Assembly (NCBI GenBank): GCA_035649395.1
Contig: DASRJR010000299.1
Location: forward strand, 1 to 10,932
DNA length: 10,932 nt
Direction of reading: 5' to 3'
Origin: Gp6-AA40 sp035649395
GTDB lineage: Bacteria; Acidobacteriota; Vicinamibacteria; Vicinamibacterales; UBA2999
Part shown: positions 1 through 7,195 of the stretch, piece after piece
Position numbering within the stretch: position 1 is the stretch's first letter
Layout: every line of letters begins with the position of its first letter
The notes under the pieces: model-generated
The model's database searches: none
What the model was told of the DNA's origin: nothing
The model's input: only the letters and a program-made list of their open reading frames with translations
Position numbers and translations under genes: made by a program

Positions 1-228
1 TTCTACCGCGATGTTCTGGGTCTTGCCGAGGAACCCAAACCAGCGAACCTGGCGGTACGCGGCGGTGTCTGGTTCCGCGCGGGCACGCTGCGGCTGCATC
101 TCGGGGTCGATCCCGATTTCCGGCCCGCCAGGAAAGCGCACGCGGCGTTGCTCGTGATCGGGCTGACGGCTCTCGCGGCTCGGTGCGCCCGGGGCCAGGC
201 TGGGCGTTTTCGGCCGCGCCAGCCGTGA
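1..228 (+). pseudogene. VOC/glyoxalase-family fragment, 5' end off window, C-terminus degenerate
   Basis: Frame 1 is open from the first base to a TGA at 226-228 and gives about 75 residues. The visible part begins FYRDVLGLAE, continues with GGVWFRAGTLRLHLGV and has PARKAHAALLV. This is the familiar run of a vicinal-oxygen-chelate (glyoxalase/bleomycin-resistance-like) domain: the FY..VLGL helix-strand, the W[FY]..G...LHLG metal-site strand and the start of the second beta-alpha unit. Family members normally continue for another 30 or so residues through an R.Y..DP.GN..EL motif that carries a metal-binding Glu. Here the reading becomes an Arg/Gly/Pro-rich tail (GQAGRFRPRQP) and stops, so the second metal half-site is missing. 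I infer a frameshift or 3' deletion near 180-200. The start codon lies outside the window. If functional at all it would be a truncated cytosolic VOC protein, but a decaying gene is more likely. Confidence 0.6.
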
Positions 229-247
229 TTCGTCACTCATCGTCGGC

Positions 248-394
248 GTGCCTGCCTGTGCCGAGGCAATTGTGATTCGTGTCGTCGGGGATGATTACGA
301 GACTCGTTGGTATCTTGTCGAACTGCGTGGACCGAAACGAGTGCGGGGGTGGATTCCCGCGTCATTCGCCTCTGAGAGCGAATGCGTCGGATGA
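248..394 (+). pseudogene. Orphan SH3-like coding fragment
   Basis: Frame 2 is open through this stretch and ends at TGA 392-394. From the GTG at 248 it reads about 48 residues, with core YETRWYLVELRGPKRVRGWI followed by PASF. The pattern W[YW].V.L.G...GWIPASF, ending in an ALYDY-type final strand, resembles the last three strands of an SH3 fold. The frame has no ATG and no Shine-Dalgarno. Upstream it runs back into the reading shadow of the VOC fragment, so it lacks its own N-terminus. It lies between a broken VOC gene and a repeat array. I read it as the 3' remnant of a lost gene, or less likely a tiny GTG-started protein. Its assignment to SH3 rests on pattern only. Confidence 0.3.
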
Positions 395-406
395 TCGGCG
401 AGCAAG

Positions 407-515
407 GTCCGGCCTAAGACGGATACTAACCACACGGTCCGGCTAAAGCCGGACACTACAACACACCGTCCGGCTAAAGCCGGACACTACACGTCCGGCT
501 AAAGCCGGACACTAC
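407..515. repeat. Array of 23-bp palindromic (REP-like) repeats, 3 exact plus 1 degenerate
   Basis: Three identical 23-bp units lie at 437-459, 468-490 and 493-515. Each has a perfect 7-bp inverted repeat, GTCCGGC and GCCGGAC around a TAAA loop, followed by an ACTAC tail. A fourth copy at 407-429 matches at 18 of 23 positions and has damaged arms. Spacers are short and A/C-rich (AACACACC and AC). The last unit ends two bases before the stop codon of the minus-strand kinase gene, so that transcript would carry three consecutive hairpins directly after its stop. Unit size, palindrome and conserved flank resemble REP/RAYT-type extragenic palindromes. No transposase is in the window. The hairpins have no following U tract, so they are not classic intrinsic terminators, but they could stabilise the 3' end or aid termination. 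Confidence 0.9.
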
Positions 516-517
516 AT

Positions 518-2632
518 TCACGCGACGAGATCGGGCTCGTGCATCTCCCACCAGGTGCGCGCCGATCGCTGATCCCACTGCCGCGCCACCGACAGCGTGT
601 CGAGCCGTTCGTGCAGAACCTCGGCGCTGGCGGGACGGTCGGATGGTTTCTTCGACAAGCACTCGAGCACGAGTGCATCCACGTCAGGTGGAATGAGCTC
701 CTCTGACATCGACGATGGCGGCACCGGCGCGGTCGTTGAATGCAGCGTGAGGAGTGTCATCACGTCGTCGGCTTCGAACGGCGTGCGACCGGTGAGCAGC
801 CAGAAGGCGACGCACCCGAGCGCGTAGATGTCCGCGCGCCGATCGAAGGCACCCTGACCCGAGATCAGTTCGGGAGCCAGGAACGCCGGCGTGCCGAGAA
901 TCATCCCGATTTCGGTGATCGGCTGTGTCGGGCCACGACCGCGCCGCGACACCACGCCGAAGTCGAGGACCTTGAGGAAGTCGTGCTGCGCTCCGAGGCG
1001 ACAGACGAGGAGATTCGACGGTTTGATGTCGCGATGGACCAGTCCGAGCGCGTGCGCTTCAGAGAGCGACAGGCACGCCTGCTTCAGGAGGAACGCGACT
1101 CTCGCCGGCGGCAGCGGACCGTGGCGCTCCACCATCCGCTGCAGATCCATGCCGCGGAGCCGTTCCATGACATAGAAGAAGCTTCCGTTATCGGTGACGC
1201 CGAAATCGAACAGCTGCACCGTGTGCGGCGACTGCAGATCCGCCGTCGCCTGCGCTTCCCGAGCGAAGCGCTGTCGAACGGACCCGCCCTCCTCGCCAGC
1301 CCCGGTTGATGCGTCCCGCACGATCTTGATCGCCGCAGGCCTGGCGAGCAGCTGGTGCCGTGCCAGCCAGACCTCACCCATCCCGCCCGATCCGATCTGC
1401 TCGATCAAGCTGTAGCTGCCGACGCGGACCGCGCTGTTCAGCAGGTGGTCACCGATCTCGAGGACCGGACCCGGGCTAGCGGCGAGCGCCGATCCCAAGA
1501 CGTGTCGGAGCTCGCGGAGATTGCCGGGCCACCGATGGTTCTTCAACCGCTGCAGTGATTCCTCCGAGAGCGACGGCACCGTCCGCCCGGCCTGTTCGGC
1601 CTGACGACGGAGGATGAACGGGGCGAGCGCCGGCAGATCGTCGAGCCGCGCGCGCAACGGCGCAAGATCGATCGTCTTCGGCAGCGCACGATGCAGCGCC
1701 GGACTCAGACGTCCCGCGGCGAGCTCTTCGTCGACGTCTCGCGTCGTCGAGACGATCACACGGACATCCGGCACCGCCGTCCCCGATGCCGCCCGGGTCT
1801 CCTCGATCGAGCGAAGCTTGTCGGCCAGCGTTCGCTGTATGTCGTGCGACAGGTGCTGGATGCCTTCGATGTAGAGCGTGCCGCCGCCCGCCAACGCAAA
1901 CTTGTCGAGCAGGTCGTCCGCAATGCCAGGCCGCCCTGAGGGCGGCGAGACGCCGGGCGCCATCGCGAGACAGTTGACGCAGATGATCGCGCGCGAGCTC
2001 CGTCGTGACAGATGGTGCACCGCGCGTGCAATAGCTTCGTGATCGCTGCCCGCAGGCCCGCTGATGAGCAGCGTGGCATCGGACTTCGCCGCGTCCTGAA
2101 CGTCCTCGCGCAGGCGCAAGGCGACCGTGCTCGAACCAAGCAGGACACCGTCCGTGCGATCTTTCGCTTCTCGAAGCAGCTCCTGCGCGACCGTCAGCTC
2201 GTGCTCCAGTTCCTCGTTGCGCCGGCGGAGCTGTTTCTGCAGGTCGCGAATCGTCAGGTGCGTCCTGACTCGGGCGAGCACTTCTTCGCCCTGGAACGGC
2301 TTGTTGACGAAGTCAACCGCGCCGAGCTCGAGCCCTCGCACTTTCTCGCCAGCCTCGGTGAGCGCGGACAGGAAAATGATCGCGCAATCGCGAGTGCGCG
2401 CATCCGCCTTCAAGCGGGCGCAGGTTTCGAAGCCGTCCATGTCCGGCATCATGACGTCGAGCAGGATCAGGTCCGGCGCCGCCCGCTCCGCGATGGAGAT
2501 CGCGTCCTTGCCGCTCCTGGCGGCGAGCAGCCGGTAGCCGTTGCCCTCGAGCGTCTGGTAGAGCACCTGAAGATTCGTCGGGTTGTCGTCGACCAACAGA
2601 ATCTGCGGTGCGTGTGCTTTCTCTGATGTCAC
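518..2632 (-). CDS. Response-regulator receiver / degenerate NtrC AAA+ / Hanks-type Ser/Thr protein kinase fusion
   Basis: 704 residues starting at GTG 2632, with a weak AGGT-containing upstream sequence. Residues 9-128 are a receiver domain with acidic pair D15/D16, phospho-acceptor D59 in LLDVMMPD, S89 and K111 in the NKPF motif. Residues 128-160 are a charged, probably coiled-coil linker. Residues 162-385 follow an NtrC-type AAA+ domain (VNCLAM at 219-224, GGTLYIEGI at 250-258, VRVIVSTTRD, WPGNLREL at 368-375). The Walker A is GPAGSDHE instead of GESGTGKE, with no Lys, Walker B has lost its DE, and GAFTGA is absent, so it should neither hydrolyse ATP nor contact sigma-54. Residues 408-685 are a complete kinase: GSGGMG loop 414-419, K436, E459, HRDIKPSN with D535, DFG at 557 and APE at 586. 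There is no membrane segment and no HTH. It is second in an operon, 45 bp after the hybrid histidine kinase that probably phosphorylates D59. Substrates are unknown. Confidence 0.93.
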   Translation of the reverse strand: MTSEKAHAPQILLVDDNPTNLQVLYQTLEGNGYRLLAARSGKDAISIAERAAPDLILLDVMMPDMDGFETCARLKADARTRDCAIIFLSALTEAGEKVRGLELGAVDFVNKPFQGEEVLARVRTHLTIRDLQKQLRRRNEELEHELTVAQELLREAKDRTDGVLLGSSTVALRLREDVQDAAKSDATLLISGPAGSDHEAIARAVHHLSRRSSRAIICVNCLAMAPGVSPPSGRPGIADDLLDKFALAGGGTLYIEGIQHLSHDIQRTLADKLRSIEETRAASGTAVPDVRVIVSTTRDVDEELAAGRLSPALHRALPKTIDLAPLRARLDDLPALAPFILRRQAEQAGRTVPSLSEESLQRLKNHRWPGNLRELRHVLGSALAASPGPVLEIGDHLLNSAVRVGSYSLIEQIGSGGMGEVWLARHQLLARPAAIKIVRDASTGAGEEGGSVRQRFAREAQATADLQSPHTVQLFDFGVTDNGSFFYVMERLRGMDLQRMVERHGPLPPARVAFLLKQACLSLSEAHALGLVHRDIKPSNLLVCRLGAQHDFLKVLDFGVVSRRGRGPTQPITEIGMILGTPAFLAPELISGQGAFDRRADIYALGCVAFWLLTGRTPFEADDVMTLLTLHSTTAPVPPSSMSEELIPPDVDALVLECLSKKPSDRPASAEVLHERLDTLSVARQWDQRSARTWWEMHEPDLVA

Positions 2633-2677
2633 GTCGTTCTGACCTGTTTGCCTCGGTGGCGCGTCGCTCGACTGTCG

Positions 2678-5425
2678 TTACCTCACGGTCAACGAATCGG
2701 CGAGCTCGCTCAGGCCGGCGAAATCGAAATTCATCGCCAGCCGCGTGATTCGTTCGCCGAACGCCGCTTCCGCGGCCTCGCCCTCCATGAGCTGCCGCGC
2801 CAGGTCTTGAATCTCGCCGATGTCGCCAAGCGCGACGGCACTGCGAAGCCGCGCCGCCACCTCGGCCCGACGGTCGGCGTCGATCGGGCGCGCGTCGCCG
2901 GCCGGTACGTGCTCCGCCTGGCTGACGAATCGCACGCCGAGGTGCGTCTGCAGCATGCCGAAGAGCAGCTGGACGCGGATCGGCTTCGACAGATAGTCGA
3001 CGCAGCCGGCGTCACGCGCCGTTTGACGAGCGTCACCAAGCGCACTCGCCGTGACGGCGATGACCGGAATCGCCGCCGTCAACGGGTCTCGCGCCAGGCG
3101 GCGCGTCGCTTCGAGGCCGTCGAGATCGTCCATCTTCAGATCCATGAAGATGACCTGAGGACGATGCGTGCGGGCGAGCTCGATCGCCTCGAGCCCGCCA
3201 CCGGCGGTGATGACGGTTGCGCCCGCGCTCTCGAGAAGACTCGCGAGGATGTGGCGGTTGGCCAGGCTGTCGTCCACCACCAAGGCGCTCAGTTGCTGTC
3301 CAGGCGCGAGCCGCGCGTCGAGCGACGGCATCGTCTCGTCGTGATGTTCGGCGCGCACCGGCTCGCGTGCCGGAACGAGCGGAAGCCTGAAGAAGAAACG
3401 GCTTCCCTGACCGACCACGCTCTCGACCTGCAGCGTGCCTCCCATCCGGCTAATCAGATGATCGGAGATCGTCAGGCCGAGACCGGTACCGCCAGCCGCG
3501 GTGCCGGTCTTCGTCTGGGCGAACGCGGCGAAGATTGCGGTCAGCGCATCCGACTCGATGCCGACCCCGGTGTCGACGACCTCGAACAGCAGGTGTTCCT
3601 TGTCCGCTCGCGTGATGGCGAGTCGGACGTCGCCGGCCCGTGTGAACTTGATCGCGTTGCCGACCAGGTTGAGCAGCACCTGGCGCAGATGTCGCGCGTC
3701 GAGGACGACCGCTCCAGGCACCTCGCCATCGATGGACATCGCCAGTCGCAATCCCTTGCGCTCGGCGGCTTCCATCACGACATACCTGAGGTCGGCGACC
3801 AGCCTCGACAGGTCCGTCGGCGCCTCCTCGATCTCGAGGCGTCCTGCCTCGATCTTGGAAAGATCGAGCACGTCGTTGATCAGATCGAGCAGCTGCGACC
3901 CGCACTTCGAGATCGCCTCGAGTGCTTCGAGCTGGGTCGCATTCAGACTGCGATCGCGCTGCAGCAGCTGCGCATACCCGAGGACGCCGTTCAGCGGCGT
4001 TCTCAGCTCGTGGCTCATGTTGGCGAGGAACTCGCTCTTGGCCTTGGTTGCCGCCTCTGCCGATTCCTTGGCGCGCCGCAGTTCGGCGTCGCGTTCGCGC
4101 CGATCGGAGATATCGCGCAGGAAGGCGCCGAAGAAGAACCCTTTGCTGACGCGCATCGGCGAGGTGACGGTGAGCTCGACGGGGAACTCGCGGCCGGATC
4201 GATGCAGCGCCGTCAGCTCGAGCCGTTGATTGACCACCGGGGCGTCGCCGGTCGCGTGGAACCGCTTCATGCCGCTCTTGTGCGCGTCGCGGAACGCGGG
4301 CGGAATGATCGTCTCGGCCAGCGTTCTCCCGAGCGCCTCGTGGCGCGTCCAGCCGAACGTCCGCTCGGACTGCGCGTTCCACGCGATGATGCGATCGGCC
4401 GAATCGATGCCGACGAAGCAATCGTGCGCGGTGTCGACGATCAGTCGGGCACGAGTCTCGCTCTCGACGAGACTGGCGAGCGCGCGGCGGCGTTCTTCCT
4501 CCGCGAGCGCGACGATGACGAGGTTGCCGACCGAGATCGCGAAGTTCTGCTCGTCGAGCGTCCACGTTCGCGCCGGTCCGACGTGTTCGGCGCACAGGAC
4601 GCCCACCGTCCGATTGTCGTAGCGCAGTGGCACATCGAGCATCGCGCCGATGCCATACGGGACGAGGTACTTGCCGAGGAACTCGCAGGTGCGAAGGTCG
4701 GTGCTGGCGTCGTTCGCGGCGATGACCCGATAGTGCTCGAGCGCCTCGAAGTAGCTGGGTGCGTCCTGACGCCGGAGGATGGCTCCGGTTTCGTACTGGC
4801 CGCCGGTGCGGAGGTACATGCCCGCGCACCGGATCGCCGATCGCTCCGGATCGAACCGCCACATGCTCAGACGCTCGACGTCCAACGCGCGGGCGGCGAT
4901 GTCGAGGATGCCCCGCAAACGTTCGTCGAACCATTCACTTGGGTCGGTGTAGCGCGCCGTGAGCGTCGTCAGCGCGTCGCTTTGCGTCACCAGACGGTGT
5001 TCGCTCGCCTTGAGCGAGACCTCGGCGGCGTACTGTGCGCTGATATCGTGAAACACCGAGAGCACTGCCGGCTCGCCGTCCCAGGTCACCAGGCGGAACG
5101 AGGCGAGGACCCACAGCGTGTCGCCGCTGGCGCGCTTGAGATGGAAGCGAAGACCGTCGGCGCGACCGTCGCGCTGCAGACGCTCGGTCAGTGCCTGCCG
5201 CTGCGACGGGTCCACGTAGTAATCGGTGACCACGCTCCCGACGGCAGCTTGCGGCGACACCCCCATAATCTCCGCCGTGCGCTCGTTGATCGCGAGCACG
5301 GTGTTGTCGCGTAGACGGCTGATGACCGCCGGGAAGGGGCTGACGTCGAACAGGGACCGATCGCGGCTCTCCAATTCGGCAGCGGGCAGGTCGGGCTGAG
5401 GTCGATTCGGGGCGGAGTCGCTCAA
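2678..5425 (-). CDS. Soluble hybrid sensor histidine kinase (PAS-GAF-PAS-HisKA-HATPase-REC)
   Basis: 915 residues. The only reasonable start after the in-frame stop at 5480-5482 is TTG 5425; it lacks a good Shine-Dalgarno, so the exact start is uncertain. Order: PAS about 21-130; GAF about 160-310 (ending YDNRTVGVLCAEHVG); PAS/PAC 322-443; HisKA 463-530 with phospho-acceptor H472 in SHELRTP; HATPase_c 575-685 with N590 (N box), DTGVGI at 618-623 and GTGLG at 646-650; receiver 713-825 with D718/D719, D762 and K814. The helical tail 848-915 looks like a phosphotransfer-type bundle but has no candidate His. No signal peptide or membrane segment is visible, so sensing is cytosolic, by the PAS/GAF domains; the ligand is not evident. 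It probably autophosphorylates at H472, passes phosphate to D762 and to the receiver-kinase protein encoded 45 bp downstream. Confidence 0.95.
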   Translation of the reverse strand: MSDSAPNRPQPDLPAAELESRDRSLFDVSPFPAVISRLRDNTVLAINERTAEIMGVSPQAAVGSVVTDYYVDPSQRQALTERLQRDGRADGLRFHLKRASGDTLWVLASFRLVTWDGEPAVLSVFHDISAQYAAEVSLKASEHRLVTQSDALTTLTARYTDPSEWFDERLRGILDIAARALDVERLSMWRFDPERSAIRCAGMYLRTGGQYETGAILRRQDAPSYFEALEHYRVIAANDASTDLRTCEFLGKYLVPYGIGAMLDVPLRYDNRTVGVLCAEHVGPARTWTLDEQNFAISVGNLVIVALAEEERRRALASLVESETRARLIVDTAHDCFVGIDSADRIIAWNAQSERTFGWTRHEALGRTLAETIIPPAFRDAHKSGMKRFHATGDAPVVNQRLELTALHRSGREFPVELTVTSPMRVSKGFFFGAFLRDISDRRERDAELRRAKESAEAATKAKSEFLANMSHELRTPLNGVLGYAQLLQRDRSLNATQLEALEAISKCGSQLLDLINDVLDLSKIEAGRLEIEEAPTDLSRLVADLRYVVMEAAERKGLRLAMSIDGEVPGAVVLDARHLRQVLLNLVGNAIKFTRAGDVRLAITRADKEHLLFEVVDTGVGIESDALTAIFAAFAQTKTGTAAGGTGLGLTISDHLISRMGGTLQVESVVGQGSRFFFRLPLVPAREPVRAEHHDETMPSLDARLAPGQQLSALVVDDSLANRHILASLLESAGATVITAGGGLEAIELARTHRPQVIFMDLKMDDLDGLEATRRLARDPLTAAIPVIAVTASALGDARQTARDAGCVDYLSKPIRVQLLFGMLQTHLGVRFVSQAEHVPAGDARPIDADRRAEVAARLRSAVALGDIGEIQDLARQLMEGEAAEAAFGERITRLAMNFDFAGLSELADSLTVR

Positions 5426-5478
5426 TGGACTTCGGCGGCTCGCGCGGTCGCATCGCCGCGCACGAGATCGGCGGTTAG

Positions 5479-5484
5479 ATTATC
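5479..5484 (-). promoter_or_regulatory. Candidate -10 element for the histidine kinase / Ser-Thr kinase operon
   Basis: Read on the minus strand the sequence is GATAAT, five of six to the sigma-70 consensus, in an otherwise GC-rich region and 54 bp upstream of the TTG start. The -35 position (TCACGG at 17-bp spacing) is poor, so an activator-dependent promoter is conceivable. Single-element evidence only. Confidence 0.3.
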
Positions 5485-5500
5485 ACTTCCCGTTGCTCAC

Positions 5501-5518
5501 TCCGTGATCCGCCACGGA
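5501..5518. promoter_or_regulatory. Perfect 6-bp inverted repeat upstream of the kinase operon (possible operator)
   Basis: TCCGTG and CACGGA are exact reverse complements separated by six bases. The centre lies about 38 bp upstream of the start point expected from the candidate -10, where activators and repressors commonly bind. It could also serve the divergent plus-strand genes. A chance palindrome of this size cannot be excluded. Confidence 0.3.
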
Positions 5519-5714
5519 CACCCGGTGCACGACGCTGCACTCCCGCCCACTCGATGATGAGTTTGGCGCTACGATGTCGTCATGTCGCGTCAAACGCAGC
5601 GAGTTGGCAGATACGGCATGACCGTCGCGAAGACGGCGTTAGGTGGAAAGGAGTTGGTGGCGATCCTCAGACGCGCCAGCGGGCGCTAAGGGCGCGTCGG
5701 CGCCACGTCGTGTC

Positions 5715-6554
5715 GTGAACATCATCAAGGGATTGTTCGGCCGTAGACGCGCGGCGTCCCCACCACCTCCGCCGATACGCGACGTGGCCGCACTCGTGTC
5801 TCCGTTGGCGCGACCGGCTGTTCAGCTGCAGAAGTCGCCGGGCACATCGGGATCGTACTTGGGTGGCGTTCCGCCTCTCAGCCCGGCGATGACGTGGCCG
5901 ACCAAGGATGGCGCACCGCTCACGTTCCTGGCGTGTCTCGATCTCCAGTCGTTGAGCACCGCGTTGCCACTGGCATGGTTGCCGACCTCCGGACGTCTCT
6001 TGTTCTTCTACGATGTCGACAAGCAACCCTGGGGCTTTGATCCGAAGGATCGTGGCGGATGGGCCGTAATGTTCGCCGCTGACGACGCCAATCCGCCAGA
6101 TCGCTCGAGCGCCCCTCGGAGCCTGCCGCGCCACGATGTCTCGTTTCATTCGATCAACACGTATCCGTCTTGGGAACGCGCCGAGATCACCGCGCTCAGC
6201 CTGAACGACGCCGAATCGGATCGTCTCAGTGACCTGAGCGCATCGGTGTACGGTGACGCTCCCTGCCATCAAGTCGGCGGTTTCCCGAACGTCATTCAGA
6301 ACGACGACATGGAGCATGAATGCGAGTTGGTGTCGCACGGTATCTATTGCGGCGACGCGTCCCACTCCAATGAGCCGGAGGTCGAACGACTTCGTGATGG
6401 CGCCGGCGACTGGAGGCTACTTCTTCAGGTCGACAGCGATGATGACCTGGACGTGATGTGGGGAGACGCGGGAGTAGTCTATTTCTGGATTCGAGAGCAG
6501 GATGCTCGTGCGGGACGGTTCGAAAACGCGTGGGTCGTGCTCCAGTGCTTCTAG
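5715..6554 (+). CDS. YwqG-family (DUF1963) protein
   Basis: 279 residues from GTG 5715, ending at TAG 6552-6554. The family pattern is clear: LGGVPPL then TWPTKDGAPLTFLACLDL, a proline-bounded LLFFYD strand, PWGFDPKDRGGWAV, then GGFPNVIQNDDMEHECELVS, DWRLLLQVDSDDD, MWGDAGVVYFWIREQD and terminal VVLQC. All match the two-repeat beta sandwich of YwqG-like proteins, and the length is typical. I chose GTG 5715 because the next residues (NIIKGLFGRR) look like a natural N-terminus. The same frame also opens at GTG 5643, which would add a 24-residue low-complexity extension. No signal peptide, so cytosolic. The molecular function of this family is not established. It is the first of three co-directional genes, 31 bp ahead of the likely next start. 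No clear ribosome site precedes 5715. Confidence 0.9.
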   Translation: MNIIKGLFGRRRAASPPPPPIRDVAALVSPLARPAVQLQKSPGTSGSYLGGVPPLSPAMTWPTKDGAPLTFLACLDLQSLSTALPLAWLPTSGRLLFFYDVDKQPWGFDPKDRGGWAVMFAADDANPPDRSSAPRSLPRHDVSFHSINTYPSWERAEITALSLNDAESDRLSDLSASVYGDAPCHQVGGFPNVIQNDDMEHECELVSHGIYCGDASHSNEPEVERLRDGAGDWRLLLQVDSDDDLDVMWGDAGVVYFWIREQDARAGRFENAWVVLQCF

Positions 6555-6585
6555 CACTGCGATGCTCGCTCGAAGGTGTGGGCTG

Positions 6586-7173
6586 ATGTTCGTCGGGCTG
6601 AGCCGACTGCTGTTTTTGCTCGTAGTATCGGTCTGCGGTGTCATGAGCGTGAAGGCGCAGCCCCCCGCCACCCCGCCGCTTCCGTACGAAGACGTGGGCG
6701 CCTGTCCATTCGAAGGTTGCGTCTATCGCGAGTGGAAGGCACGTGCAACCGTTCGAGTGCGGGCGGCGCGCCGCGTCGATGCACCGGTCGTCTTTCGCAT
6801 ACGGACCGGCGAAACCGTGACAGCCATCACTGGTATCGTTGTCACGGTTCGAGCTGGACGCGTGCGATTCGATACCCCACAGCGCCTGATCGCCTTAGAC
6901 GGACCGATCGACGTGCGGCCGGGCCAGACCCTGTTCTTGCTGACGTACCAGGGCGAAGGTTTCAGCAAGGTCTGGTTCAACGGCAAGGTGTATACGGATG
7001 TCGATGTCTCCAAAATCCTCGACGGCGCCTGCGTGGAAACGCCAACCCGTTGTCCCGGCCGAGTGATTGAACCGTCACGAACCGAGTGGTGGGTGCAGAT
7101 TCGAAACAAGGCGAGGCAGGTGGGCTGGACGAGCGAGGCCGACAAGTTCGACGGCAAGGATGCGTTGGGTTGA
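6586..7173 (+). CDS. Secreted SH3-like domain protein of unknown function
   Basis: 195 residues from ATG 6586, preceded by GAAGG at 6572-6576 with good spacing; ATG 6562 in the same frame is an alternative. Residues 1-23 form a Sec signal peptide (FVGLSR, then the hydrophobic LLFLLVVSVCGVMSV, cleavage near VKA-QP). The Cys in the hydrophobic stretch does not sit in a good lipobox. The mature part opens with a DVGACPFEGCVYREW segment (two Cys that could pair), continues as a beta-rich region with several Gly turns, and ends with TEWWVQIRNKARQVGW, the typical last strands of a bacterial SH3-like domain. A second Cys pair (GACVETPTRC) lies between. It should act in the periplasm or at the cell surface. 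It lies 31 bp after the YwqG-like gene and 22 bp before the amidohydrolase, so all three may be one transcript. No enzymatic motif seen. Confidence 0.85.
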   Translation: MFVGLSRLLFLLVVSVCGVMSVKAQPPATPPLPYEDVGACPFEGCVYREWKARATVRVRAARRVDAPVVFRIRTGETVTAITGIVVTVRAGRVRFDTPQRLIALDGPIDVRPGQTLFLLTYQGEGFSKVWFNGKVYTDVDVSKILDGACVETPTRCPGRVIEPSRTEWWVQIRNKARQVGWTSEADKFDGKDALG

Positions 7174-7195
7174 TGCCGATCGAGGAGACATGCGA

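Noticed and set aside
407..515. Possible CRISPR array
   Set aside because: Spacers are only 2-8 bases and the unit is itself a hairpin with almost no spacer between copies; no cas genes nearby.
3450..4934. Minus-strand open frame of 494 codons inside the histidine kinase
   Set aside because: Same-strand alternative frame dominated by Arg; no recognisable motif and it overlaps the coding frame entirely.
2648..5314. Plus-strand open frame of 888 codons opposite the hybrid histidine kinase
   Set aside because: It is an antisense shadow of a GC-rich gene: Arg/Glu/His-rich composition, no domain pattern, while the minus frame shows a full set of kinase motifs.
5525..5540. GTGCA...TGCAC short inverted repeat in the divergent intergenic region
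   Set aside because: Five-base arms are too short to separate from chance in this sequence; the neighbouring 6-6-6 repeat is the better candidate.
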